In this document: piece after piece, positions 24,414-32,748 of the stretch
How the letters are laid out: each line of letters begins with the position of its first letter
Numbering within the stretch: position 1 is the stretch's first letter
NCBI RefSeq assembly: GCF_020991475.1
Contig: NZ_JAJMPA010000003.1
Span: 620,001-684,000 of the forward strand
From: Pedobacter sp. MC2016-14
GTDB taxonomy: Bacteria > Bacteroidota > Bacteroidia > Sphingobacteriales > Sphingobacteriaceae
DNA length: 64,000 nt
Direction of reading: 5' to 3'
Notes under the pieces: generated by a model
Database searches by the model: none
Told to the model about the DNA's origin: nothing
The model's input: only the letters and a program-made list of their open reading frames with translations
Made by a program: the position numbers and the translations under genes

Positions 24414-25532
24414 TTACAATTTTGGTAAACTCTTGTTTAAAAAGGACTGTAAGTCTGCTGCTCTTAAATTTTTTGCAATGATTTTTCCTGATGGATCAAT
24501 CAGGAAAGAAGCAGGAATAGCTTCAACCTGAAACAACTTAACAGAAGGGCCATCAAAGTCCTGAAGTTCACCTGCATGCGTCCAGGTTAAACCGTCAGTC
24601 TGTATGGCCTGTTTCCATTGTTTGGGATCTTTATCAAGAGAAACACTAAGAATGGTAAAGTTTCTGTCTTTATAATTTTTGTAAGCCTGAACTACATTTG
24701 GATTTTCTTCCCGGCAAGGCCCACACCAGGATGCCCAGAAATCAAGCAATACATATTTACCCTTAAAGTCTGAAAGTTTGATATTTTTTCCTTCTATCGT
24801 ATTTATGGTAAAATCTGGCGCAATCGCACCTGTTTGAACGCTTTTTAACTTAGCCATGCGCGTTAAGAACTCCACCACTGCAGCATTTTTCCCAAATGTA
24901 CTGCCAATCTTATCCGAATAGGCAATCATCTCCTTTTCATAAACAGAAGGATTGAGTAAATTAATGGCATAAAAACCCGTCAGCGTAGTTGGGTTATCCT
25001 GTGCAAATTTCAATATTGCAGCATCTAGTTGCTCTGCTTCTTTTGTATAACCAGGCATCAAACGTTCAATAATCTGCTGTCTTTTGGCTGGCTCCTTTGC
25101 TACCTGATCATCAAACAACTGTTTAATTTCGGCAAGTTTCTGGATGTGCTTATTTTTCGTCGTATTCAAATCCTGAAGTTTATCAGCCTCCTCCGCACCA
25201 GAAAGACTATAATGCATATCTTTATCGTCTAAATCAGCATTAAGTTGAATACGGTCGCCATTCTTAGCAATAATCATATATTCATTTGAACCGACGGTAA
25301 CTTTAAAAAAGTCTACCCCTTCAGTTTCGTGTTTGAATTTAAATTCACCTTTATCAGATAAAACTGTAGAATCCAGAGGTATTGGATTTGCCTTATCCAT
25401 GGCAAAAAGATATACTTTAGCCTGCGGGGCAGAATGCTCAAAAGCACCTTCTAGTATAAATTTATCCTCGTTGGCACATCCTCCAAATAGCAATGCAGCC
25501 ATCAAAACAGCTCCAAATCTCTTCATCATCAT
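24414..25532 (-). CDS. TlpA-like thioredoxin lipoprotein with DUF4369-type N-terminus
   Basis: A 372-residue envelope lipoprotein (lipobox LLFGGC). The N-terminal half (about 20-130) has the DUF4369-like pattern common in Bacteroidota, with KVYLFAMDKANPIPLDS..GEFKFKH. The C-terminal part (about 235-372) is a thioredoxin fold with WASWCGPCREENPN, the redox-active CxxC. It probably reduces periplasmic disulfides or cytochrome apoproteins. A paralogue with the same layout lies at 42750-43895. Its start codon immediately follows the gatB stop, so it is co-transcribed with gatB. Which of the three tandem ATGs is used is uncertain. Confidence 0.9.
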   Translation of the reverse strand: MMMKRFGAVLMAALLFGGCANEDKFILEGAFEHSAPQAKVYLFAMDKANPIPLDSTVLSDKGEFKFKHETEGVDFFKVTVGSNEYMIIAKNGDRIQLNADLDDKDMHYSLSGAEEADKLQDLNTTKNKHIQKLAEIKQLFDDQVAKEPAKRQQIIERLMPGYTKEAEQLDAAILKFAQDNPTTLTGFYAINLLNPSVYEKEMIAYSDKIGSTFGKNAAVVEFLTRMAKLKSVQTGAIAPDFTINTIEGKNIKLSDFKGKYVLLDFWASWCGPCREENPNVVQAYKNYKDRNFTILSVSLDKDPKQWKQAIQTDGLTWTHAGELQDFDGPSVKLFQVEAIPASFLIDPSGKIIAKNLRAADLQSFLNKSLPKL

Positions 25533-26996
25533 TTATTTAAGTTTTTCCTCCAGCAACGCACTTACCTTTTGAGGGTCAGCTTTGCCTTTTGCAAGCTTAA
25601 TCACTTCACCAACAAACAAGCCTAGTACCCCTTTTTTACCTTTTTTATAAGCTTGCACCTGAGCCGCATACTTTTCCAATACCTGGTCGGCAAAAACACT
25701 AAGTTCGTCTACGTTATCCTCAATAAGTAAATTCATTTCCTCAGCAAGGGCAAATACATTTCCTCCATCACCTTTCATCAGCGCAGGCAAAAGCTGCTGT
25801 AACGCCACTTGCTGGGTAATTTTCTTATCGTCAACGAGGTTAACAACCGCGGCAAACTGCGTCGCAGTTAGGTTAATGTCTTTTATCAATATCCCTTTTT
25901 CATTTAACATCGCCCTTACAGGACCAACCAACCAGTTTACAAGGCTCTTTGGCGTTTTTACGTCCAGAAGTGTAGCATTAAAAAAGGACAACAAATCAGT
26001 ATCTTCAGCAAGAATTACCGCATCAGAAAGCGACACACCTAAATCTTTCATTAGCTGTTCCGTAATCGCTCTTGGTAAGGCTGGCATTCCAGCTTTAAGT
26101 TCCAACAGCCATTCGTCTGATATGGATACAGGAGGGAGATCAGGATCAGGAAAATAACGGTAGTCATTTGCCATTTCCTTAGTTCGCATAGGCGAAGTAG
26201 TACCCTGTTCAGCATCAAAATTTAAAGTACTCTGTACAATCGCCCCTCCGCTCAACACCAGCTCTTTCTGTCTGATGTATTCAAAATCCATAGCACGGCG
26301 AACATTACGGATAGAATTCAGGTTTTTCACCTCACACCGTGTGCCAAATTCAGTGCTGCCTGCTTCACGGATGGAAATATTCGCATCGCAGCGCAAGCTC
26401 CCCTCTTCCATATTGCCATCACTAACATTTAAATGCCGAACCAGCTTTCTCATTTCAGTTAGCAATACCGAAGCTTCTTCAGCACTCCTGATATCCGGTT
26501 CAGTAACAATTTCTATCAAAGGTACACCCGCCCGGTTTAAGTCTACAAAAGAATACTGCTCATCCTGATCGTGCATACTCTTTCCCGCGTCCTCTTCCAG
26601 GTGTATTCTGTTGATACCGATCCTGCGTTCCGTACCATCGCTAAGCGTCAAATCGATATAACCATTCTTACAAATAGGCTCATTGTCCTGAGTAATCTGA
26701 TAACCCTTTGGCAAATCCGCATAAAAGTAATTTTTACGGTCAAAGTAGTTCAGCTGATTAATGGTGCAATTTAGGGCTAGTCCCATTCTAACTGCCTTTT
26801 CAACCACTGCTTTGTTTAGTTTTGGAAGCGCACCCGGCAAACCCAAAGACACAGCAGAGATGTGTTCGTTTCCACTGGCACCAAAAGAAGCGCTGTCAGA
26901 AGAAAATATTTTTGATTTCGTATTTAACTGTACATGAATCTCTAAGCCAGAAACCAATTCAAATTCCGGAACGTCAAGGTTTGTATTTGTACTCAT
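25533..26996 (-). CDS. gatB: Asp-tRNA(Asn)/Glu-tRNA(Gln) amidotransferase subunit B
   Basis: A 487-residue subunit of the GatCAB complex that converts misacylated Glu-tRNAGln or Asp-tRNAAsn to the correct amide. The N-terminus GLEIHVQLNTKSKIF (about 15-29) and FYADLPKGYQITQ, VDLNRAGVPLIEIVTEPD and MRTKEMANDYRYFPDPDLPP are GatB signatures. The C-terminal YqeY-like tail binds tRNA and ends in LEEKLK. gatA and gatC are not in this window. A TlpA-like lipoprotein gene follows with no gap. Confidence 0.97.
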   Translation of the reverse strand: MSTNTNLDVPEFELVSGLEIHVQLNTKSKIFSSDSASFGASGNEHISAVSLGLPGALPKLNKAVVEKAVRMGLALNCTINQLNYFDRKNYFYADLPKGYQITQDNEPICKNGYIDLTLSDGTERRIGINRIHLEEDAGKSMHDQDEQYSFVDLNRAGVPLIEIVTEPDIRSAEEASVLLTEMRKLVRHLNVSDGNMEEGSLRCDANISIREAGSTEFGTRCEVKNLNSIRNVRRAMDFEYIRQKELVLSGGAIVQSTLNFDAEQGTTSPMRTKEMANDYRYFPDPDLPPVSISDEWLLELKAGMPALPRAITEQLMKDLGVSLSDAVILAEDTDLLSFFNATLLDVKTPKSLVNWLVGPVRAMLNEKGILIKDINLTATQFAAVVNLVDDKKITQQVALQQLLPALMKGDGGNVFALAEEMNLLIEDNVDELSVFADQVLEKYAAQVQAYKKGKKGVLGLFVGEVIKLAKGKADPQKVSALLEEKLK

Positions 26997-27039
26997 TTAT
27001 CAGCAATGGATTAAACTTATTATATAGACTACAGTCCTA

Positions 27040-27047
27040 CAAATATA
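27040..27047 (-). promoter_or_regulatory. Candidate -7 element for gatB
   Basis: Reads TATATTTG on the minus strand, 43 nt upstream of the gatB ATG, matching TAnnTTTG. No TTG at the expected -33 position. Confidence 0.33.
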
Positions 27048-27136
27048 AACCAAATATGTTGACCGCCATGATTAAAACACAATTATCACTTTGGCACAGC
27101 ATTTGGATTATAACACACACACAAATGATTAAAACT

Positions 27137-27436
27137 ATGAAACGATTAATTCTATTTGCGTTGCTTGGGATCGGATCCCTGGCCGCGATGCCAGCAAAAG
27201 CACAGGTAAGTTTAAACGTACACATTGGTCCAAGACCACAACCAGTAGTGTACTACAGCAATCCAAGACCTGTTGTTGTACGGTCTGTTAGGTACTATGA
27301 ACCCAGACGAGTACAATACGTAAGGGCTAACAATTACCGCAGGCCAAATGTAGTTGTAGTGAAACACAAACATTATAAACACCATAATAATCACCATAGA
27401 GGTAATAATGGTCATGGCATAGGTGGCCGCCACTAA
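27137..27436 (+). CDS. Small secreted basic, His-rich hypothetical protein
   Basis: A 99-residue protein with a signal peptide (MKRLILFALLGIGSLAAMPAKAQ). It then has a Pro/Arg/Tyr-rich mature part, and the C-terminus is rich in His, Lys, Asn and Gly (KHKHYKHHNNHHRGNNGHG). The His cluster could bind metal, but this is only composition. An in-frame ATG four codons earlier (27125) is also possible; the ATG at 27137 gives the shorter, typical signal peptide. From memory, similar small His-rich exported proteins occur across Sphingobacteriaceae. It stands alone and ends at a strong terminator. Confidence 0.65.
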   Translation: MKRLILFALLGIGSLAAMPAKAQVSLNVHIGPRPQPVVYYSNPRPVVVRSVRYYEPRRVQYVRANNYRRPNVVVVKHKHYKHHNNHHRGNNGHGIGGRH

Positions 27437-27440
27437 ATAA

Positions 27441-27473
27441 AAAGGGGGGAATTCGTTAAGATTCCCCCCTTTT
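27441..27473. terminator. Bidirectional rho-independent terminator
   Basis: A 12-bp stem AAAGGGGGGAAT / ATTCCCCCCTTT with an 8-nt loop lies between the His-rich protein gene and alaS, which converge. A runs and T runs at both ends allow use from either strand. Confidence 0.92.
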
Positions 27474-27476
27474 CTG

Positions 27477-30176
27477 TTACTTAATAAACGTGTGGGCCTT
27501 TTCCAGCACAGCCGTCAGGCCACTGGCATTTTTACCTCCGGCAGTGGCATAAAAGGGTTGTCCCCCGCCCCCGCCCTGTATGTCTTTAGCAAGCTCCCGC
27601 ACAATTGCAGAAGCATTCATGCCCTTATCCTTTACCAGATTCTCAGAAAGCATCACCGTAATACCAGGCTTATCATCAATTAAAGTTGTCAAAACAAGAT
27701 ACAAGTCATCAACAATATCCTTTACACCAAAAGCTAAGTTTTTCACCGCCTCCGCATTAGGAAGCTCAACATGTACCGCAATCATATTTACACCGTTAAT
27801 GGTTTTAAGATGATGCACAATCTCATGTTTTAAGCCTGCAGCGTGTTCTCCGGCGGCTTTATCTGCGTCTTTTTTAAGTTTCGCATTTTCCTCCAGTAGT
27901 CCAGATACCGCGGCTGTAAGGTCTTTATTGCCTTTTAATAAGGCACGCAATTCGTTTAGTTCCTTATTTTGGTGCAATACAAAAGCTTCCGCTTTATCTG
28001 CAGTAATCGCTTCTATACGTCTTACGCCCGCGGCAACGGCGCTTTCCGAAATTATTTTAAAATAACCAATCTGTCCGGTTGCCTTTACATGCGTGCCACC
28101 ACAAAGCTCCTTAGAATAGTGGTCATCAAAAGTAATGATCCGCACCAACTCACCATATTTCTCTCCAAAAAGCGCGGTAACACCACTGGATATAGCCTCA
28201 TCATATGGTACATAACGCTGTTCTTTTAAAGGAATATTTTCCCGCACCTTCTGATTCACCAGATGCTCAATTTTTGCCAGTTCTTCCTCAGTAATCTTCG
28301 CAAAATGAGAAAAGTCAAAACGCAGGTAGTCCGCATTTACCAGAGAACCTTTTTGGTTCACATGTGTACCCAACACCTTTTTTAACGCTGCATGAAGCAG
28401 ATGCGTAGCCGTATGGTTGTCTTGAGATAACAAACGCTTACCCTCGTCTATTACTGCCCAGAAAAATCCTTCAACATCTTCAGGTAAAGTGTCTGTATAA
28501 TGAACAATCACACCATTTTCCTTTTTTGTATCGGTCACTTCAACAGAAAACAGGCGGCTATGGTCTTCTAATCTGCCGGTATCACCTACCTGTCCGCCAC
28601 TTTCAGCATAAAAAGGAGTCTTGCTCAATACCATCTGGTAGTGTTCTTTACCTTTAGAATTTACCTTACGGTACTTTATGATTTTTGTTTCCGCCTCAAA
28701 ATCGTCATAACCTACAAACTCAACTTCAAGCTCCGGATGAACAGCAACCCAGTCGCCTGTATCAATTGCGGTAGCAGCCCTTGAACGCTCTTTTTGTTTC
28801 AAAAGTGCTTTTTGATACTCTTCCATATCTACCGTCCAGCGCTGCTCTCTTGCCATCAGTTCAGTCAGGTCAATTGGGAAACCATAGGTATCCTGCAATT
28901 CAAATGCAAATTCACCAGATATGACCATTTGGTCTTTCAAAATACTGTAAACCCAGGCATCCTCAAAAGATTTCTCCAGTTCAATAGCATTCTCAGACAT
29001 CAGCAATTCCCCTTGTTTCCGGGTATAATTTTCAAAGCGCTGAATCCCTGTCGCCAGTGTTCTTAAAAAGGAAATCTCCTCTTCCAGAACTACCTTCTGT
29101 ACAAATTCCTGCTGCAATACCAATTCCTCAAAAACACCACTAAACTGATTGGCCAAAACTGGCACCAATTGGTTTAAAAAGGGCTCCTTCAAGTTTAAAA
29201 ATGTGTAAGCATAACGTACTGCACGGCGTAAAATCCGGCGGATAACATATCCTGCCTTCGTATTAGAGGGAAGTTGTCCATCCGCAATTACAAAAGAAAT
29301 TGCCCGGATATGGTCAGCCATCACACGCATGGCGATGTCAGTTTTTTCATCAGCACCATATACTACATCAGCATGGGCGGCGATGAACTGAATCAGGGGT
29401 TGAAATACGTCTGTATCATAGTTAGATGACTTCTGCTGCAATACGCGCACCAATCGCTCAAAACCCATTCCGGTATCAACATGTTGAGCTGGTAAAGGCT
29501 GTAAAGAACCATCTTTCAGTCGGTTAAACTGCATAAATACATTGTTCCAGATCTCTATAACCTGAGGATGGTCTGCATTCACCAAATCTTTTCCACTAAC
29601 TGCTGCACGCTCCTCAGCAGTACGACAATCTACATGAATTTCAGAGCAGGGACCACATGGGCCAGTATCTCCCATCTCCCAGAAATTGTCTTTTTTATTA
29701 CCTAAAATGATGCGGTCTTCCGGCACAAATTGCTTCCAGATCTCAAAAGCTTCCGTATCTCTCGGCAAGCCCTCTCTTTCATCACCCTCAAAAATGGAAA
29801 CATACAATTGATCTTTAGGAATTTTATAAACTTCAGTCAGTAGTTCCCAACTCCAGCTCAATGCTTCTTTCTTAAAATAATCACCAAAACTCCAGTTGCC
29901 CAACATTTCAAACATGGTATGGTGATAGGTATCAATACCTACCTCCTCCAGATCATTGTGCTTTCCAGACACACGCAAACAACGTTGCGTATCTGTTACA
30001 CGGGGATATTTTATGGCTGCCTCACCTAAAAACAAATCTTTAAACTGATTCATACCTGCATTGGTAAACATCAGGGTAGGATCATTTTTTACCACTATGG
30101 GTGCCGATGGAACGATATGATGTTGTTTAGATTCAAAAAATTTTAAGTAAGCCTGCCTGATTTCTTTTGCTGTCAT
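27477..30176 (-). CDS. alaS: Alanyl-tRNA synthetase
   Basis: An 899-residue class II synthetase that charges tRNA-Ala and edits Ser/Gly mischarging. The N-terminal class II core has HHTMFEMLGNWSFGDYFK and GMGFERL motifs. The editing domain carries the HTATHLLHAAL zinc-site motif and CGGTHV, and the C-terminal oligomerisation region follows. The frame could extend to a TTG at 30197, but the ATG at 30174-30176 gives the standard MTAKEIRQAYLKFF start. Divergent from a MerR regulator. Confidence 0.98.
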   Translation of the reverse strand: MTAKEIRQAYLKFFESKQHHIVPSAPIVVKNDPTLMFTNAGMNQFKDLFLGEAAIKYPRVTDTQRCLRVSGKHNDLEEVGIDTYHHTMFEMLGNWSFGDYFKKEALSWSWELLTEVYKIPKDQLYVSIFEGDEREGLPRDTEAFEIWKQFVPEDRIILGNKKDNFWEMGDTGPCGPCSEIHVDCRTAEERAAVSGKDLVNADHPQVIEIWNNVFMQFNRLKDGSLQPLPAQHVDTGMGFERLVRVLQQKSSNYDTDVFQPLIQFIAAHADVVYGADEKTDIAMRVMADHIRAISFVIADGQLPSNTKAGYVIRRILRRAVRYAYTFLNLKEPFLNQLVPVLANQFSGVFEELVLQQEFVQKVVLEEEISFLRTLATGIQRFENYTRKQGELLMSENAIELEKSFEDAWVYSILKDQMVISGEFAFELQDTYGFPIDLTELMAREQRWTVDMEEYQKALLKQKERSRAATAIDTGDWVAVHPELEVEFVGYDDFEAETKIIKYRKVNSKGKEHYQMVLSKTPFYAESGGQVGDTGRLEDHSRLFSVEVTDTKKENGVIVHYTDTLPEDVEGFFWAVIDEGKRLLSQDNHTATHLLHAALKKVLGTHVNQKGSLVNADYLRFDFSHFAKITEEELAKIEHLVNQKVRENIPLKEQRYVPYDEAISSGVTALFGEKYGELVRIITFDDHYSKELCGGTHVKATGQIGYFKIISESAVAAGVRRIEAITADKAEAFVLHQNKELNELRALLKGNKDLTAAVSGLLEENAKLKKDADKAAGEHAAGLKHEIVHHLKTINGVNMIAVHVELPNAEAVKNLAFGVKDIVDDLYLVLTTLIDDKPGITVMLSENLVKDKGMNASAIVRELAKDIQGGGGGQPFYATAGGKNASGLTAVLEKAHTFIK

Positions 30177-30194
30177 GTTATAGATATTGTGCAA

Positions 30195-30202
30195 CAAAAT
30201 TA
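30195..30202 (-). promoter_or_regulatory. Candidate -7 element for alaS
   Basis: Reads TAATTTTG on the minus strand 18 nt upstream of the alaS ATG, an exact match to TAnnTTTG. It overlaps the alternative TTG start. Confidence 0.4.
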
Positions 30203-30210
30203 AAATTTTA

Positions 30211-30243
30211 TTGCGGTATTCTACTAAAATCCCTTTACATTTG
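30211..30243 (+). promoter_or_regulatory. Candidate promoter (-33 TTG, -7 TACATTTG) for the MerR gene
   Basis: TTG at 30211-30213 and TACATTTG at 30236-30243 are 22 bp apart, fitting the Bacteroidota promoter layout. The start codon is 47 nt downstream. Divergent from the alaS promoter. Confidence 0.45.
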
Positions 30244-30290
30244 ACTACTTTAAATAAAAGCCGTAATCAACTCATAATCAACATAAAAAT

Positions 30291-30626
30291 ATGCCTTACA
30301 AAGAACGGGAAATCAATAAAATGTATTACACCATGGGTGAAGTCACCGAAATGTTTGGTGTAAATGCTTCTCAGATCCGCTTTTATGAAAAGGAATTTGA
30401 AGTGCTGCAGCCTAAGAAAAATAAAAAAGGAAACAGACTGTTCAGTCCGGAAGACATAGAAAACCTGAAGATTATATTTCACCTGGTAGACGATAAAGGT
30501 TTTACCCTTAAAGGAGCCAAAGAACATCTAAAAAATAACAGTAGTGAAGTAAAGGAAAATCAAAAAATCATCGATTCCCTTGAAAAACTGAAAAGCTTTT
30601 TGCTGAAGCTTAACGATGAAATTTAA
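30291..30626 (+). CDS. MerR-family transcriptional regulator
   Basis: A 111-residue protein with an N-terminal MerR winged helix (YYTMGEVTEMFGVNASQIRFYEKEF, about 12-36, then NRLFSPEDIENLKIIFHLVDDKGFTLKGAKEHL). A short coiled-coil dimerisation tail follows (KIIDSLEKLKSFLLKL). It is only as long as the DNA-binding part plus dimer helix and has no effector domain, so it probably does not sense a metal or drug by itself. Its first ten residues precede a second in-frame Met (residue 11), which is an alternative start. The following gene is 55 nt downstream on the same strand. Confidence 0.9.
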   Translation: MPYKEREINKMYYTMGEVTEMFGVNASQIRFYEKEFEVLQPKKNKKGNRLFSPEDIENLKIIFHLVDDKGFTLKGAKEHLKNNSSEVKENQKIIDSLEKLKSFLLKLNDEI

Positions 30627-30681
30627 TTATTTTAACATTTTCTTCTCTTTCTCAAAATAAAAAAACTTATTCCGGGTTACT

Positions 30682-32748
30682 ATGCCCGGAACAAAAACTC
30701 CATTCTTAAAAAGAACCGCAACGGCGCTTGCCTTTATCGCAGTCAGCACCCATTTTGCCCATGCGCAACAACTCCAGGACCAGTTTATCAGAGACCTGGT
30801 AGAAAGTCTTGCTGAAACAGTTCCTGAAGATTATGATCTTTCAGAAATCAGCGATCGCTTACATTATTACAATAAGCACCCTATAGACTTAAACCACAGC
30901 AGCGGCGAAACGCTAAAAAACCTGATCTTCCTCAGCCCTTTACAAATCAGCAACTTATTCAATCATTTAAAAACAAATGGCATGCTGCTGGACCTGCTTG
31001 AACTTCAATCCATAAATGGATTTGATGTAGAAACAATTCAAAAAATAATGCCTTTTGTTACTTTACGTAGCGAGGGCAGGCTCAACAGCTTATCCCTTAA
31101 AAATCTAAGCAGTAAGGGTAATCATGATCTCATTTTAAGATACGCCAAAACGCTGGAAGTTCAAAAGGGTTTTACAGATCTTCCCGGAAGCAGGTATCTC
31201 GGCAGCCCTGAAAAACTATTGGGCAGGTATCATTACAACTACAATGATCTGCTCTCCGTATTTCTTATTGTAAAAAAGGATGCAGGAGAATATCTGTTTG
31301 CTGGAAATAACAAGCGTAGTTTTGATTTTATGTCTGCCCACATTGCCTTAAGCAATGTGGGTCGTTTAAAAAAAATAGTAGTGGGTGATTATAACCTGCA
31401 ATTTGGGCAGGGCTTAACCTTATGGACAGGTTTTGGCTACGGAAAAGGACCAGATGTAACCAGTGTAGCTAAAAAAGACCTCGGACTCAAACCCTCCACC
31501 TCTTCAAATAATCTGGCCTACCTTAGAGGTGTCTCCGCAACAATTACCCTATTCAAAGACATAGACTTTAGCCCCTTCATTTCATTAAAAAAATTAGATG
31601 CCAGTTTATCCAAACCGGTAGATGAAGTACAAACGCTGGTCAATCTAAGCACCAGTGGCTTGCACCGCACTGCTACAGAGATAAAAAACAAAGGCAGTCA
31701 GGAGCAAATGCTGTATGGGGCAGCTTTACAATACCATAACAATAACCTCAGTATAGGCACGGTACTGTACCATTCCAGCTACAAGCATCCATTTATAACC
31801 GGTACATCAGCCTATAACAAATATAGTTTTACAGGCCGCCAGCTTAGTAACGCTGGCCTGCATTACAATTACACTTACAATAACCTCTATTTATATGGAG
31901 AAGCTGCACACAGCATCAATGGTGGCAGCGCATTTATCAATGGGGTAATGGCCAGCTTGTCCAGAACCATTTCAGCCGTATTAGTCCATCGTTGGTATGC
32001 TGTAAATTACCATAATTTCTTTGCCCAGGGCATGGGGGAAAACAGCGAAGCAAATAATGAAAAAGGGTTATACGCTGGCTTAAACTTTATCCCCAATAAA
32101 ACCTGGAACGCAGCCCTTTATGCAGACGTATTTCAATTCCCCTGGCTAAAATACCGCATTGATGCAGCATCCGGAGGTTACGATTTGCTGAGCCAGCTCA
32201 GCTTTAATCCTTCTAAGACCTTCAAAAGCATCGCCCGTTTAAAAGTTAAACTGAAGGCGCAAAATCCAGATGATCCACTGTCAGAAAACTTGCTTGATGA
32301 GGTTTATAAATATAATTATAGACTAAAATCAGACTATCAATACAACAGGAAGCTTAGTTTCCAAAACTGTATTGAAACTGTTCAGTATAAAAAAGGAAAA
32401 TCAAAAACAGAAACCGGTATTTTAGTCTATCAGGATATTGACTACAGTTTTCCTAAAACCGCACTTTCAGGAAACTTACGTCTGGCCTGGTTTCATACCT
32501 CATCTTACAACAGTCGTTTATATGCTTATGAAGAAGATGTTTTGTATGGTTTTGGCTCCGGAATGTACAATGGTCAGGGGTACAGAACTTTTCTTAACCT
32601 CAGGTATAGATTAGGTAAACGCATTAACATCTGGACCCGGTATGCTATTTCCATCTACCCTAACTTAACTACAATTAGCTCAGGGCTGGATGAAATACAG
32701 GGCAATAAAAAATCGGAGTTTAAAATTCAGCTGCGTTATGAATTCTGA
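30682..32748 (+). CDS. Helix-hairpin-helix protein with outer-membrane beta-barrel
   Basis: A 688-residue exported protein (signal peptide about 1-28, ending ATHFAHA-like). Residues about 60-130 carry two ComEA-like helix-hairpin-helix repeats (PIDLNHSSGETLKNLIFLSPLQISNL and LLDLLELQSINGFDVETIQKI), which normally bind DNA. From about 150 to the end the sequence alternates hydrophobic strands with Gly, Tyr and Asn turns, ending with an aromatic RYEF as outer-membrane barrels do. The gene overlaps comEC by 11 nt. Together they suggest an outer-membrane DNA-binding or transport element in natural transformation; this is inference. Confidence 0.75.
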   Translation: MPGTKTPFLKRTATALAFIAVSTHFAHAQQLQDQFIRDLVESLAETVPEDYDLSEISDRLHYYNKHPIDLNHSSGETLKNLIFLSPLQISNLFNHLKTNGMLLDLLELQSINGFDVETIQKIMPFVTLRSEGRLNSLSLKNLSSKGNHDLILRYAKTLEVQKGFTDLPGSRYLGSPEKLLGRYHYNYNDLLSVFLIVKKDAGEYLFAGNNKRSFDFMSAHIALSNVGRLKKIVVGDYNLQFGQGLTLWTGFGYGKGPDVTSVAKKDLGLKPSTSSNNLAYLRGVSATITLFKDIDFSPFISLKKLDASLSKPVDEVQTLVNLSTSGLHRTATEIKNKGSQEQMLYGAALQYHNNNLSIGTVLYHSSYKHPFITGTSAYNKYSFTGRQLSNAGLHYNYTYNNLYLYGEAAHSINGGSAFINGVMASLSRTISAVLVHRWYAVNYHNFFAQGMGENSEANNEKGLYAGLNFIPNKTWNAALYADVFQFPWLKYRIDAASGGYDLLSQLSFNPSKTFKSIARLKVKLKAQNPDDPLSENLLDEVYKYNYRLKSDYQYNRKLSFQNCIETVQYKKGKSKTETGILVYQDIDYSFPKTALSGNLRLAWFHTSSYNSRLYAYEEDVLYGFGSGMYNGQGYRTFLNLRYRLGKRINIWTRYAISIYPNLTTISSGLDEIQGNKKSEFKIQLRYEF

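Noticed and set aside
32690-32737. Longer ComEC start
   Set aside because: It adds a basic lead with no signal features; the ATG at 32738 matches the first membrane helix and the 11-nt overlap typical of coupled genes.
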